Shown: positions 23,250 to 36,689, numbered from the stretch's first letter. The stretch is 64,000 nucleotides of DNA from Coptis chinensis (GCA_015680905.1 CM027384.1:80385501-80449500), one strand, 5' to 3'. Notes: a model not told the origin generated them from the letters alone. Made by a program: numbers and translations.

Positions 23250-26200
23250 TGGATATCTCTAATGAAGACGGAGATTGGGCTACAAATATGTGTAATGACG
23301 CATGTCCGTATGAGGAAAGTGATTTTTCGCATTAATCGAAATAAATGTTGTGGAAGGTTCAACCAATGTGAGTTTGGAAGGCGAAGATGAATCGGATGAC
23401 CATAGCATTAGTGAAATTGAAGGTTTTGAAGGACAGTCAAATGAAACAGATGCAAGAAGTGAACAAACTAATGAGAATGATTTCAATCTATTTAGTGGTA
23501 AGTTGGGAGGGGAGGATCTAGATGAAAATGTAATCATGTTTTCAATGCGTTTTAAAACCAGCAATGATGCATTTGAGTTCTACAAATGAGTATGCCAAGG
23601 TTGTTGGGTTTAGTGTGCATAAAGGGTGTCTACCGATTTCATAAAGATATCCCGATTAAAAGAAATTGTGTGCGCTCATGCCAAGGTGAGAAAGAGGTGA
23701 AATATTTGAATATGGAACACAAAAGGAAACAACGTGAGTTGTCTAGATGAAAGTGTCTTGCGATTTTTGAAGTGATTTTTGATATTAAATGCAATATGTG
23801 GGTTGTTAATAAGTTTGTTGTTAAACACACTCATCCAATTGTGCCTTATCCTAGTTCGATATTTGGTCGCTCACATAGAAAGATGGGCAGTGAAGATGCG
23901 GCTTTGGCAAAGAGTCTAATTTATGTGGGCATTAGACGATGTCAAGTGATGGATTTCTTAGTTTATAGGGTTGGCCAGTTTTGTAAAGTTGGTTACATAA
24001 GAAAGGATTTGTATAATTATATGACCAGGATGAGGAAAATTTGTTATATGAATGGAGATGCTAGCACACTTGTTTCTGCATGAAAAAAACAAGTCGAAGA
24101 TTGATCCGAATTTTACTACTCATACGAGTTGAATGAACTTAGCCAATTGGTCGATTGTTCTCGGGCGATTTGATGTCTCGTCAGATTCTGAGTTGTTTTG
24201 GTGATGTGTTATTGTTTGATTCAACATACCGGACAAATCAATACAAAATGCCAATTGTCGATTTCTTTGAAGTGAACAATCATAGACAAACTATTGTATT
24301 TGGTTTTTGCAGTTATGACTAGTGAGTCGGAAGCGTTTTACATTTGGGCGTTAGAGCGTTTTCTAACAGCGATGGGCGGTAAGACACCTAAGTCGGTCAT
24401 AACAGATGGTGATCATGTAATTCGCAAGGCTATTAAAGCTACCTTACCTAGTGCTAGACATCGCTTATGTGCTTGGCACGTTTTGAAAAATTGTATTGAC
24501 AATGTCCGTGTTTCTGGGTTTCAAAGGGACTTTTGTTCACTCATGTTTATGAAATGTTCAGAAGAAGAGTTTGACCAAATGTGGGAACATTTGTTAGAAG
24601 CACACCAGGTCCATGACCATGAGTGGGTGAAGAAGATATACAAAAAGAGGATGAGGTGGGCAGAGGCATATCTTCGAGGCGCATTCTTTGGTGGTTGTAG
24701 AACCAACCAACGTTGTGAAAGCATGAACTCTGTTATACGACTTCATGTAAAGCCTGGTTTAAAAATGGTTGAGCTCTATGGAAAAATGAAGCTAGCACTT
24801 GAGAAGATCCGGCACCGTGAGCACGAAGAAGAAGTTATTACCATACTCTGACAACCAAGCCAGTAATTGTGACCTACCTGACTGAGTATGAAAATCAGGT
24901 GAACTCCATCTATACAGGGGCGGCTTTTAATGTGTTTAAGATGCAATTGTAGCAAGAGGCATTGTACATTGTTGATTCAATGAAGGATCATTAAGGTGAC
25001 AATATTCGTTACTACACTTTGCATTGTCATTTGTATAGGCACTGCAAGTCTATTGTGGAATACAATGTTGTTGATCAAAATGCTAAGTGTTCTTGTGGTC
25101 TATTTGAGTAATTTGGTTTTCCATGCCGACACATCATTTCCATCTTAAAAAATGAAGACGTCGCTGAAATACCCTCTAGTCCTCTAGTTACATGTTATTG
25201 AGGTGGACGCGATATGTGAAAACGGTCATTCATACTGTTACTTCAGTTAATGTTCATAATGAAGCAACTTCTGCTATATATTTGTTATAGTGAGCTTATG
25301 GGGATTTGCAAGAATATTTGTTTGAAGGCCTCCAAAACTAAAGAAGCTAGTGAAGAGTTCAAAGATTTCCTACATTCTTATTTTATGTCAAAAGAGATCC
25401 CATCAACTGCTGAAGAAAATCCTCAAGTTCCTGTTGATGAGCCATCGATACTCACGGAGATCGCCCACTTAGAATCGATCGTGATCCACCCGGGGTAGCA
25501 CCTAAGGGTCGACCAAAAAGACTTAAAGGACACAATGAGACAAGGAAGAAAAGTTGTGGCGAATGTGGTGTTGTTGGGCATACAAAACCCACGTGCCCAG
25601 AAACATCGAGAAATTGGGGGTAACTAGTTATGTTCACCGCTTTAGTTTTTCCAATACAAGTATCTATATTATTGAAGAACTATAATTTTTAAACATGTTG
25701 CGTTGCTAGTACTTCTATTTTTTTAATAACTACAATGCTATGTGTGTGTAATAGGTCCAAGTACAAACTCAAAACGTGTGAGGAAATGTGCTCGATCAGC
25801 CGATTTGAGCGAAGAAGAGGAGATACATTCTACGAGTGGTAGGTACTGCCATTTGCTCAATTTTGGTTTCCAAAGCTCAATATAATTCTCAATTTTTGTT
25901 CTAATATAGGTGCGTGTGGTTTTGTTGCTACGGAGAATTCTGATAAAAGGAAAGGAAGATCTCGAATCAGCAGGTGTGGAAATTGCAGTGAAACAGGGCA
26001 TACGAAGACTACGTGTACATGGCCTAAACCTTAATCACAAGGTAGGTACTGTATCGAGTGGTATATAGAAGGAACATGCACTGAGGTGGTTAAAGCATAT
26101 TGAGTAGTTATATTTGGAAGATTACAATATCTTGAATTATGTATATACTTATTTAATATTAGTATTTTCAAAATCTTAGTATTTCATTATTGAATTTATT

Positions 26201-26376
26201 GCTTGAATTCTTTTCAAACAGCTTCTTCTTCTAAGGTTCCAACAGCTCCTCCGCCTTCTCAGGTAATTATATTTATCTTCTAGGATATATTTTCCCACCA
26301 ATCGACCATATTTACTAAACGAATGTAAACTGAGAAGGCATTAACTTTGTTGTATTTGTTTTTGCAGGGTGATCAG
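23250..26376 (+). pseudogene. FAR1-RELATED SEQUENCE (MULE-derived) gene, broken
   Basis: Fragments in order: an acidic N terminus (about 23350-23590), a FAR1 DNA-binding region (to about 23860, ending VKHTHP), a transposase core with FDSTYRTNQYKMP (about 24217) and VITDGD (24396), RHRLCAWH (24455), a SWIM-type zinc finger (CSC...CRH, about 25090-25130), and two CX2CX4HX4C zinc knuckles (CGECGVVGHTKPTC near 25558 and CGNCSETGHTKTTC near 25978). Short 3' exons (SSKVPTAPPPSQ, then GDQ and stop) with GT-AG borders end at 26376. This order is that of FHY3/FAR1-family proteins, domesticated MULE transposases that act as transcription factors. Roughly six to eight frame breaks or stops separate the pieces, for example between 23590 and 23770 and between 24083 and 24290, so it is not functional as it stands. 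Confidence 0.85.
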
Positions 26377-26436
26377 TAGTGAGATTAGATGATGTTGGGA
26401 AGGTCTCCAGAACTGGATGAGGTTTTAGGATTGCCA

Positions 26437-26821
26437 GAGTATTCGGTTTCTGTTGGATAGTTTTAAGATTTTGTTCCACGAAAGAGATGTATCGATGCAT
26501 TTGGAGTACAGGGAAGAAATGTGGAGAATCCTTGATAGTAGAGTAGTACCTCCAAGGCTTTTCATTAAGGGGAGATATATTGGTGGTGCAGATGCTGTTG
26601 TGACATTGCATGAGCAAGGGAAGTTGTTGCAGTTATTAGAAGGATTGCCGAGGGATCAGTCCACCAGTCCGTGTGACGGGTGTGGAGGAATGTGCTTCAT
26701 ATTATGTTATAATTGCAATGGAAGTCGTAAAATTAGTCCAGATGGGAGTGACGATGGCTTGTCAGTTCAGTGCCCACAGTGCAATGAGAATGGGTTGCTT
26801 GTATGCCCAATGTGCTGTTGA
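26437..26821 (+). pseudogene. Glutaredoxin-like protein, 5'-truncated
   Basis: The open frame reads ...FHERDVSMHLEYREEM, then PPRLFIKGRYIGGADAV, then a zinc-binding C terminus CDGCGGMCFILCYNCNGS and CPQCNENGLLVCPMCC with a proper stop. This is the plant glutaredoxin-domain family with CX2C repeats (At5g39865-like). The first half of the thioredoxin fold, with the region of the usual active site, is missing, and no ATG begins the domain; an in-frame stop lies just upstream. It starts about 60 bp after the last FAR1-RELATED exon, so it was probably joined there by rearrangement. The remaining 120 codons are open. Confidence 0.8.
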
Positions 26822-29800
26822 GCGATGTCTGGAGCCTTAGCCGTTTATGGTGAGCAAATGTCCTCTTATGTACATTTAACTTTTAGTTTCGTTTATTTGC
26901 TGGAGCTGTTTGTGTGACCAAATCTTTTTTCGTTTAAAAAAATTATCCGATGAGGTGACCTACAGTATAAAGATTGAAAGGAGAAAGAAAATGGCAACTA
27001 AAACAACCATTTATACGATAATACCTCGATTCCATTCAGCCACATATAATAATCTCCCATCTGAATAGGATGTGCTTGAGTGGGATATCTCTCAACTCCT
27101 CCCCACAGCGACCAAAGTGAATGAATCCCTTCATTATTGTTATCTCCTAATTCCTTGACCCTTGATCTGTTATTGTCTTTTATTTTAAGTTCTTTGTTGA
27201 CCCTTGAATGTTACAAGCCTTTTGGAGGTCTGAAAATCTTGATTGTCTTACAGTTTTTAAGCTTGGCATGCATATACCCTCTCTAAGTTGTTTTTCTTAA
27301 TTGCAGCTTCTGTACCATTGGCATCCAAGGGACGTGAATGGAATACTAACGTCGATTCTGGTTTTTGTATTACTTCATAGGTACGTTGTTTTTTTCTCTC
27401 ACGTCTTCAGTTTTGTTTATATGAATTATCAAAATGCCATTGCTTGATCATAACTATTTAACAATCTTTGACTGCTTTAACATAAGTATTCGTAATTGAT
27501 GCAAAATACCTCTAGCTAAGAAGTTACATTTTCAATCACTTAACCTCCATAAAGACCCCATACCTGTCAAGGAAGAAATAGTGCATACTTTGATATTACT
27601 AGATAGACTAATAGCTGATAAGGGGCAATGGTGCATTTCTACATCTGCCCCAAATGACTACCTTTACGAACTTATTCACTTAACAAGTCAGTTTTAGAAA
27701 CATAGTTTTGGGTTTTATGGTACCTTTTATATTATCCTCTCTTTCTTTTTTTTTTTTTTTTTTTTTTTTTGCTAATTAGATGTTGTGCATCTATGGGTTG
27801 GTTTGTTTTAACTCAGTTTAAATTGGAAACAACAATATCATCATCATCCAACTGATTGTGGCTTTCAGACATCACTCTTCTATTTTAGTTTATATCCACT
27901 TGAGAAACTGTGGTGGTGCTCAAGAAGGGTACAATCTATTGGACTTCTTTGTCCTCATAATTGTAGTTAAGATGTTATAATAAAGTGCATTCCATTTATT
28001 CGACATGTGGGGTATAATACGGCTTCTGATATGAAATCGCAAAAAGTGGACTTCCTGATTAAAAAAATACCAAAGACAATTTAGACTTCCTGCTCTGAGG
28101 TAGGAAAATGGTATGAAGCTGCCTGACAGGACATAAAATGATTGTCAGAAAAATGAAGGTTCTTAACGGTTGTCGACCAAAGCCTTCTATTTTCCATAGA
28201 GAAATTCCTTCAGCAAAGAACGTGTACCTGATAACAAAAAACTTTTAGAAATTTCTATGAATCTAAGGTTCCATCTTTGTGATGTTCACCAGGTTCATCC
28301 GTACCCTCAGCTTATGTGTTATGGATTATGAGGGAATTGCCTCCTGCATTTGCAGTTGATAGTGAAAGACAATCGAGCATAGTGACCTTCATGAGTGACA
28401 CAACAGTGGCGATGCATAATTCTCAACGCTGGACTTCTGCGACTTCCTCCCAAACTTACCTAACTTGACATTTTCCAGGCATCAAGAGCAAGTCCCATCT
28501 AAATGAGCATTATATACGTGATAAATTGTTTTCCCAAACTTCTTGGAGGAAACATGCCAGCTGCTTCATCAGTAAATGTTTCTGCTTACAGTGGAAATGG
28601 CGAGGTTGGAGTAGTTCAAATTCCTCCATGACAAGCATCCGGACCACGACTGCAAGGTTTTAATCGTTGCCTTGCACCATGCTTCTTGGCATTTTGCTCG
28701 TGTAAATAGCCACAAATTTCTGGCAGTTGGAAAAAAAAATACTAGAGCTGTTTTGGAGTTATCGGCTTCACGTCATTGTAAATCATTTGTATAAGTTTCC
28801 ATCTAGTGAGGAACCTTGCATCCAAAATATGGGCTATTTCGAAAGTGCTTGATCCTGATTATCTCAGCTAGTCAAATTGCCGGTTCTCTAGCTTAGTCGC
28901 CTTGTTAAGATTGAAAATAAAATCTCTTGCAGTAAACTGTGGTCTGGAGTAAAGAGGCCAACTTGACGTCCTCCGCTCTCGCCATCATTTTCTACAGAAA
29001 GTTGGTATGACGTGCAGGGATCAAATTTTGGGCTAAAAAATTGGGAACCTTTCAGGCAGCAGATCCATGTGGCATGAATTTTTGGTAAAAGAAACATCTT
29101 TGACATAAAGAAAAACAATGTAGGTGATATCAGTCGTCAAACTTGTATGCAGATCTTGCATGTGGTTGTACTAAATTTGTGATACATTTTGTTTTCCACT
29201 TTTCTCCATCATCAGTTACAAGATATCAGCATTACTAAAGCTGTGACAATCCCAAAAACTGATGTGTTTGTGCACTATGTGTCGTTCCATGGGATCTCTA
29301 TTGTTACTGAGCATATGTATATGACTTAGTTTTGTAGCTGAATCTTTTCTATTAATTTAGCCAAGTCCCGGCTGTTTACCAGGTCTTATGAGTATTCTCA
29401 TAGTTCTTCCACTACATAGAGGTATTACTTGCCTGAAAATTGGCTCTGACTTGCATACTAATTTTGTGACACCAACTCTCTTCGTTGAACTTTACAGGTT
29501 CGCACTCACATTAGAAGCTTAAATTTGCATTAAATAGTTTGACCCAGATTGAATCCATTGCTTGCACTCTTTCCTAACCCTTTGACCATCAAATAGACTA
29601 TATAATCAGTAGTAATATTTATTTATCACACAACCACTCAAAGATGAGAAAATTTCAGTTGAAACACGAGGTTTTTCTAGCCATGTAAAACATTCAAGTT
29701 ACATTCCTCAAGGTTTACCACAAGTTTTAGCAGACATTTTTCATCTCTAACGTTTCTTTCTCACAAAATAATTAAAGTTTTCATTCAAAGAAAAAAGGAT

Positions 29801-31799
29801 TTACTGAGCACGAGCAAATATTTGAAAACAAATTCCTCGTACATTAATTTATGTTTCAGCTTGTACAGTGCACAGAATAGCCGAGAAAGTCGAATGCCTC
29901 ATCGTCCAACTTATCTAAAAAAACAATGGTTTTCAGTAGTAGTTCAGGTTGCACACATTGAAAATCTGCAACCAACCCTATGACTAAATTTTAGCTGGTA
30001 CTATTACAAGTTGACATTTGCACTTCTTATTAGTTCTTCTGCCCTCCGGACTTGAATGTCAGCCATTTAAATGAATATTTGAGCAGTTGTGCATTCTGTT
30101 GCAGCAACCAATATAAGATCTGTGTAACAAAAAGAAGGGAAAGCAAGGAAAAAAGAGTCAGAAATTCACAAAATGGTGATAATATACATACGACTAACTG
30201 AAAAAATATATATTAAAAAAATTCTAGGGATAGCATAAGAACATGAGCAATGTTGGTTGTTACCTGCACAGCCCGCAGGAAACAATGTCAAGTAATGGAA
30301 ATCGAGTAGACTGACAAATATGCAATCAGTATACTTAGATGTGCTAAGCCTCAAGTAAGGGAAAATAGTAGCCGAAACACTTGTTCCAATTCCTCATTCA
30401 GCCAACATAATGGTTCCACGAAGTTTTTCTGGCGGTGAGAGCATATATATTGACAAGGAGCAAACCAGAACAGGGTCTGATTTATGAGAAACCAAAGTCC
30501 AACACTTCCCTAATTAAATTGCATGAGAACATTACCAATTCAAATATCAGTAGTCACATTCTAGTGACAGAGGATTTGGCTGTGCCAGTGATTTACATTC
30601 TAAGGTTCTTTTACTATGAATAGCAAATGCATCACTGTAGCCAGAAGCACACAAACAGACATCACAAACGATGTCACAAATATGTAACGGCTATATTATA
30701 AAAGAGAATTAAGTGCAAAAGTTCCTTCACAAAGCTTGCAAATACACACACACACACACATCCTCAGAGTAAACCATGCTATCAGGCCTTAATATAAATA
30801 CTGCAATGGTATGATATATATGACTAGCAGAATACCAAGTTAGATCTACAAAGGTATCAAAATTGGTGTGTGTGTGTGTGGGTTGGGAGAGGGGGCCAGT
30901 GGGGGACCAACGGTAAGTGAAGATGTACCTTTTACATAATCACTCCCATACTCCTTGTCTCAAAGATCCGAAACCATGAGGAGGCCATATCTAGCAGAAG
31001 AAACATTTAAAGGGATAAGTTTTAACCTTCGAGAGTTCAATAATCCATATAATGTATTTCTTCAGCTTAATCTAATCTTTACCTGTGAAGGTTACCAATA
31101 ATGATAAAAAAAAAACAAGGGGTGGCCATAATTACTCATTTATTATGTTAAATTACTTCATAAGATTGAAGATAGCTAGAAAGGTGAAACATCATTGTAA
31201 AATTATTCTAGAACTAGTATACTGCATTGCAGTGGGGGCGTGAGCGTAGTATATTATTTATTTGGCTTTTTTTTTAAAAAAAATTATTATTTTTATTATT
31301 TTATATATCCGAACCAACCTTTGATCACGTCACAATGTCAGATGATATGCCTATGAGTTGCTATACGAAACCTTTGTTAGGAGTGCTGATTTTTTTTGTA
31401 TCAAATTCAAGAACAGTAGCAAAACTGAAGCTATGCCCTGACTCCACTCCTCCCAGGGCCAGGGCAAGGTAACCAATGAAGCGTAATATGTGGATTGGTT
31501 TTTGAGTTAGTTTGAGACGGTGCAAGCGGTCATGCATTCTAGTTTTTTATTGGGAATATTGGTAACACTCGTGAAATAAAGCGAAATAATGTTCCCAATC
31601 TGTAAAAGTGACTCCCTGGACTGTAACTTGCAAAGATATGGGACTGAAAGATGGAATGATTGAATGTGTCATCAGAAATTTCATGTCAGGACTAAAGACC
31701 AACCTAACCTGATTCCGATCCACAGTATGTGCAAGTGAACCGTGAGTCTGTGATCTTATATATATATATACTGTCCATAATGACTCCAGAGAGGCGTGC
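26822..31799. other. Gene-poor interval, 5 kb
   Basis: I find no convincing exon chain on either strand. Features seen: a poly-T run near 27748-27770, (AC)n at about 30746-30760, (TG)n at about 30866-30880, and (TA)n at 31757-31770. At about 31230-31250 ACTAGTATACTGCATTGCAG resembles an inverted Helitron 3' end but has a weak stem. The 60-90 residue frames lack family motifs. Confidence 0.45.
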
Positions 31800-31945
31800 A
31801 ACATGACTTGGGCGCAATGGTAAAGATGCCCTCATGGTGACTGTTCCATTACAGTAATAGAGCAGGGGCTTAAAGTTTAGTGCACAAGGCTAGCCCAGAG
31901 TGATTCCCTAAACTGTTAGGGGGTTCCACCCACGATCTTAAGCAC
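31800..31945 (+). mobile_element. tRNA-derived SINE-like fragment
   Basis: TTGGGCGCAATGGTAAAGATG resembles the A-box head of Au-type plant SINEs. The B box is not clear. The tail phrase AGCCCAGAGTGATTCCCT recurs at 33137-33154 in front of a duplicated segment. Degenerate; edges approximate. Confidence 0.45.
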
Positions 31946-32889
31946 ATTATTTTGACAGCTTGGAAAGTAACGAAAACCATAGCTTGTTTTGTTTTTCAAA
32001 GACCTCACATCACAATCAATTTGTAAGCCTTTCAATAATTCTAAGCAAATGGGATTATGAACCAAATGCACATATTTTAAGTTTTCTTGTTTCCTCTTTC
32101 ATGTCAATTTTCCATACTCCAACAAAATTCAGTGTTGGTGTGAAAAACTCACAGGTGATTACACGTGCTAGATATGATTTTTAGATATTTGTTTGGTGTG
32201 AAATTTTGAAGTGAAGTCAACGTTTTAGGTTCTGCATGCACATATTGTTGAAGAGAGGCTAAATGTATCCTACACATGAGTTACCATTCTTTCAAAGGCG
32301 CTTCAAAGCTTCAGCATGGGGTGGCGCTTAGTTGGTTCTTCGGTGCTCCTCTGCCTCTCGACTCTAATTAGACGGAACTCTCCTCCCATGTTCGAGAATT
32401 TTTTTTATGGAATCGGTACTTTAAGAGAAGTTCTAGAATAGCAAGCATCATCTTACTTAAATACCAAAATACAAAATTCATGCATTCGATAAAGCTTTAC
32501 TTATGAGCTTTACTGAGGATGTGACAAAGGTATGGGGATTGAGGGATATCTATAGTTCTATTGAACCGAAAGGCACAAGTTACATAAAACTAAGTTACTA
32601 ATATAGTTGATGGCTCATGACCAAAGGAACTACGTCAATTTGTTTCAGTAACTTTTGATAAAATGAGAAGAAAACTACACCATCTTCTTAAGATGGTTAC
32701 CTCAAAATGTCTTATTCCTCTTATACAATCAAACGTCAGGCAAACAAGTTAAATAGCTGGAAACATTTACTAATCAAATTCATAAACATGAACTCAAGAG
32801 TCAAGAGAGGGGTTCCTTTCCAGATATAGGTCAAGATATCTTTACACACTCAAACACTCTCATCAAACAATTATCATCTATACAAGTGA
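31946..32889. other. Gene-free interval
   Basis: AT-rich, no gene or element ends recognised. Confidence 0.45.
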
Positions 32890-32890
32890 A

Positions 32891-32990
32891 TTCCAGTAAA
32901 TAAAGCAAGGCACAATTGTCTAAAAGGACATCACCCAACTAAATATAAAAATGACAAATTCCACAACATGAAAGAGGAGGAAATGCCCAT
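32891..32990 (+). repeat. 100-bp direct repeat, copy 1
   Basis: Begins TTCCAGTAAATAAAGCAAGG and matches 33176-33275 at nearly every position (about five differences). Confidence 0.9.
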
Positions 32991-33175
32991 TATCTACATA
33001 CATACAAGAAAGATGTAATAGTACCTCCAATTGCACCCATGAAAACGTTGCATTCCGCATCCGCCATAATAAAATTCAATTTGATCCCTCTAAGAATGCT
33101 TTGATCCGCATTAATGTCATCAGCTGCAGCTTGGATAGCCCAGAGTGATTCCCTGGACTGCTAGGGAAGGCACAG

Positions 33176-33275
33176 TTCCAGTAAATAAAGCAAGGCACAA
33201 TTGTCTAAAAGGATATCACCCAACTAAATATAAAAATGAAAAATTCCACGAACATGAAAGAGAAGGAAATGGCCA
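33176..33275 (+). repeat. 100-bp direct repeat, copy 2
   Basis: The partner of 32891-32990. It is preceded by AGCCCAGAGTGATTCCCTGG, a phrase shared with the SINE-like tail at about 31890, so the duplication may have involved SINE sequence. Confidence 0.9.
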
Positions 33276-34859
33276 CTATATTGAGTGGTTGTTAGAGGGA
33301 AGGAAAATGAAAAGAGAGAGAGAAGGAAAGAAAATGTGGGCGAAAGTGTTTTTGAGAGGGAAGGAAAATGAACCGAGAGAGAAGGAGAGAAAATGTGCGA
33401 GAAAGAATTTTTGGTGTGTTTTGAGGGGGCACAGACAGACAGCAGACAGGAGACATTTTACACCCTCGGGAAAATATCCAACTCAAGAACGTTCCCATAC
33501 GCTCACTTGATTATTCCCAAGCCTAAAACTAGCTTAAGAAAATTAGCAATATCAATATTTTTTTACCAGGAGTGACGGGTGAAGCATCGCTAGCACCTTG
33601 ATCTGTAATATTTGCATCATTTGCAAATTTCTTTTTTTTCTTTAATCAACTGAATTCTTTTCTCAATATTGTTAATATGGGACACTATGCCAATAAAAGC
33701 CTCATCAAGGTACTCTTTTTATTGCATACAAATTCATCTTCAGACCAGCCACCTCCTCCTCTAGTGATCCATTGGAACTTGAAAATCTAAGAGAAAAAAT
33801 AAATAAATAAACATTTAGACCTAGGACAACATCAGCATTGCATATACTATCTAGCGAATTTTTAACACTGTAAAATAGTTAACTAGTTACTCTATTTTCA
33901 TACCTTATTGAAATTTTCACGGGAATAGTGAGCTAAGTATAGTCTATCTTTCACTCTTAGAATAGATTAGTTATGTCAGGGACGAACATACACCACACTT
34001 AGAGTTGCTTGATTTCTGGTCAGCTTTTCTAGTCTCAAATCATGCTTATTGAAAACAACCTTCCATCCAAATATAAACAGGACTTGTTTAAAAGTGAGAC
34101 AATATGTTAACATAAATAAAGGCTCTCTTTAAACAAATTACAAGAGTCCTATTCACATTCTCTCAAATCAAGAACTGAAAGGAACAAGATTCAGCATAAC
34201 ATCATTACTGTACAGGGTAGTGAATTCCCAGGGGTTCATTGACATAAGATTAGTTCCCAGACTAGAGACTACAACATATAAAACTCAACTCAAAAGCATA
34301 TGAACCAATTACCATGGTCAACGTCTCTTGTCAAATTGGTCACTATAACATAGACAACAAACTAAAAAAACCACTTACAGAACTAGATTACATTTTTGGG
34401 TAATATGCTATGGTCTTGCATGCATGAATATCAGAATAATTGCAGAGAATAATTGATAACAGGTGTCCATTAACTAAACATGAAGAACTAAAGCATAGAA
34501 CATATAGAACATAGAAAATATTACCTTTTAGTGTTGACACGATAGCTGAAAAAGATACAAAGCAGAGAACAATTGTTGACTGTTGATAGTTGATGCCTCC
34601 AATTGGGAGGGGAGGTAATAAATGGAGCGGAAATAGAAAATGTGCAGTGGAGATCCATTCGAAAGTGGAGAGGGGAAACATGGTGATCGTGGGTTTCCAC
34701 GTGGTGTGTGGGGGGAAGCCAGGAAGATAAATTCTTGAATTTTTTTGAAGTTTTGAAATTTTGAAAATTCTGATAAACTGAATCAAAATTGAAAATTGTA
34801 CTTCATCCGAAATGTGGGTAACGAGCCAAATCCACAGTGCCCAATTTTTCCATATCTGC
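33276..34859. other. Gene-free interval with purine-rich tract
   Basis: 33276-33420 is a GA-rich tract on the plus strand that inflates small open frames. On the minus strand at about 34786-34527 an open stretch ends in a good donor (ACTAAAAG|GTAATA) and could be a first exon (hydrophobic frame starting MFPLSTFEW), but I see no continuation, so I do not call a gene. Confidence 0.4.
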
Positions 34860-35215
34860 CGATATTCCCCCCTAAACCCTCCCCACCCAAAATTGAAATA
34901 TATCGGTCTATATCAATATTTCAGAGAATCCAGCTTTTTTGAAATAGTTAAAATTTTGATATAAATCATTATATATATCTAATATATCACTGATATATAA
35001 CGACATATGTCAGAATTATCTATCAACAGTCAATATAATCGGTCAAACAGTCAACAAGTCAATCGATATATATCAAATATATCGGATATATTGCTAATAT
35101 ATATCGGTCCAAAAATGAATCAAAATATCAAACTGAAATATCACATTATTTCCATATCGTGTACCCATATTCTGATATATTGATATATCAGATGATATTT
35201 TTGGCCTTGGTTGAA
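34860..35215. repeat. TATATCGG-rich low-complexity stretch
   Basis: Dense, irregular TATATCGG / ATATCGGATATAT phrases, partly self-complementary. No regular period; possibly a decayed MITE. No gene. Confidence 0.6.
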
Positions 35216-35317
35216 GAGAAAAAGAACTAAGTTAGGGGTTCAATAACGTTTTTATTTTTCAATTTTTGGTTTAGGAGGAAGTACAATCAACTTATGTGTT
35301 TGCTCAATAACCTCAAA

Positions 35318-36555
35318 TAGATATGAACAATGATTGTTCATATGAATAGTGATTGCTCATAACTCATGTTAAGGTATAAACAAATCATTGTTCATAATTT
35401 CATGTTAAGGTATGAACACTCTCATTGTTCATACCTAAAATAGGTATGAATAATGAGTCTTCATATAAACAATGATTGTTCATAGCTCAGGTTGAGGTAT
35501 GACTCCCCAAAAAAAAAAAAAATAGGTATTAACAATCATTATAGGTAGGAGCAGTCATTGTTCATACTCATATCTCATGTTGATGTATATTATGAACAAT
35601 GAGTGTTCATAGCTCATTTCGTCCTTAAGAGTTATTAAAATAAAAAAACTGAGTTTGTGGGCTATTTAAATGTGGAGATTGGGTTTGTGAGTGATTATAA
35701 AAAAAAAACCCCATATCCTTAAGACTAGACAATACCATGGTGGTTTTTCAAGCTTGTTGATTGCATTGCTAGCTCTAGTGGAGTCAGATTCCAATTCAAC
35801 CTCTTTATCGCCTTCTTCAATACATCGACCTAAGTATATATACTTCAACAGCTTTTAGCTATTGCAAGTAGTTCTTTATGTCTCTTACCTTCTTGTTATA
35901 GACAATTGAAGCTAGCTTAGATGTTTGCTGAAATCTTCGAACATTTTTTTCCTTCCAAATTAAATGTCGTCCACTAAAGCTCAGATAAAGACTTTATATA
36001 TCTCTCCTATAATGACAAATATCCTAGATTTGAAATACATTTTTTTCGATTTTGCATTTTATGTCGTTTTGGTCATTGTTCATACCTTATGTGATGTATG
36101 AATAGTGATTGTTCATACCCAAATAGGTTAACATACTTCATACACTATGTTGATGTATGTTCATACTCCAATATGTGTTCTTACTGATTATACATTATGT
36201 TAATGTATGAACTTATGAACAATGATTGTTTATACTCCAAATAGATATGAACAATGATAGATTGTTCATATGAATAGTGATTGCTCATAACTCATGTTAA
36301 GGTATGAACAGTGATTATTGACACTCATATTGAGGTATGAATGAGTATGAACAATGATTGTTCATACCCCAAATAGCTATGAACAATGAGTATTCATATA
36401 AACAATGATTGTTCATCGCTCAAGTTGAGGTATGAAACCTCCCAAATAGGTATGAACAATCATTATAGGTATGAATAATCATTGTTCATACTCATAGCTC
36501 GTGTTGATGTACATTGTTTGTGAGTGATTATAAAAAAAAAAATCATATCCTCTAG
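35318..36555. repeat. Palindromic AACAATGATTGTT repeat array, duplicated
   Basis: Many copies of the near-palindrome TGAACAATGATTGTTCATA, separated by phrases such as CCCAAATAGGTA and GCTCATAACTCATGTTAAGG. Two sub-blocks (about 35318-35715 and 36235-36545) are collinear, and both end in GTTTGTGAGTGATTATAAAA. The 400 bp between them (about 35720-36060) is ordinary sequence. No open frame runs through the array. Confidence 0.85.
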
Positions 36556-36689
36556 AGTTGTTTTGAAACGAACTTGGGCCCTTGGGCTAATTTATTGTAT
36601 TTATAATATATTGCCTTGGCTTGACCTGATTTGACTAAAGTAATTTCATTGTGTAATCAAGTCAACTGCTGTTTGGTAATACTCAAGAT

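Noticed and set aside
26437-26821. Working glutaredoxin gene
   Set aside because: First half of the fold and a proper start codon are missing, and an in-frame stop lies just upstream.
28300-28500. Possible exon (plus) in the 5-kb gene-poor interval
   Set aside because: Locally balanced composition but stops in all frames within about 30 codons and no recognised motif.
31230-31250. ACTAGTATACTGCATTGCAG as a fourth Helitron end
   Set aside because: The stem is only about 5 bp and low in GC, and the spacing is short compared with the ends at 41773 and 54066.
31800-31945. Functional tRNA gene
   Set aside because: A-box-like head only; no cloverleaf or proper B box. SINE-like remnant preferred.
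33145-33510. 121-residue plus frame
   Set aside because: Created by a GA-rich tract and the edge of a 100-bp duplication; low-complexity product with no splice or family support.
34388-34786. 132-residue minus frame
   Set aside because: Possible first exon only; no second exon, no homology recognised and hydrophobic chance composition.
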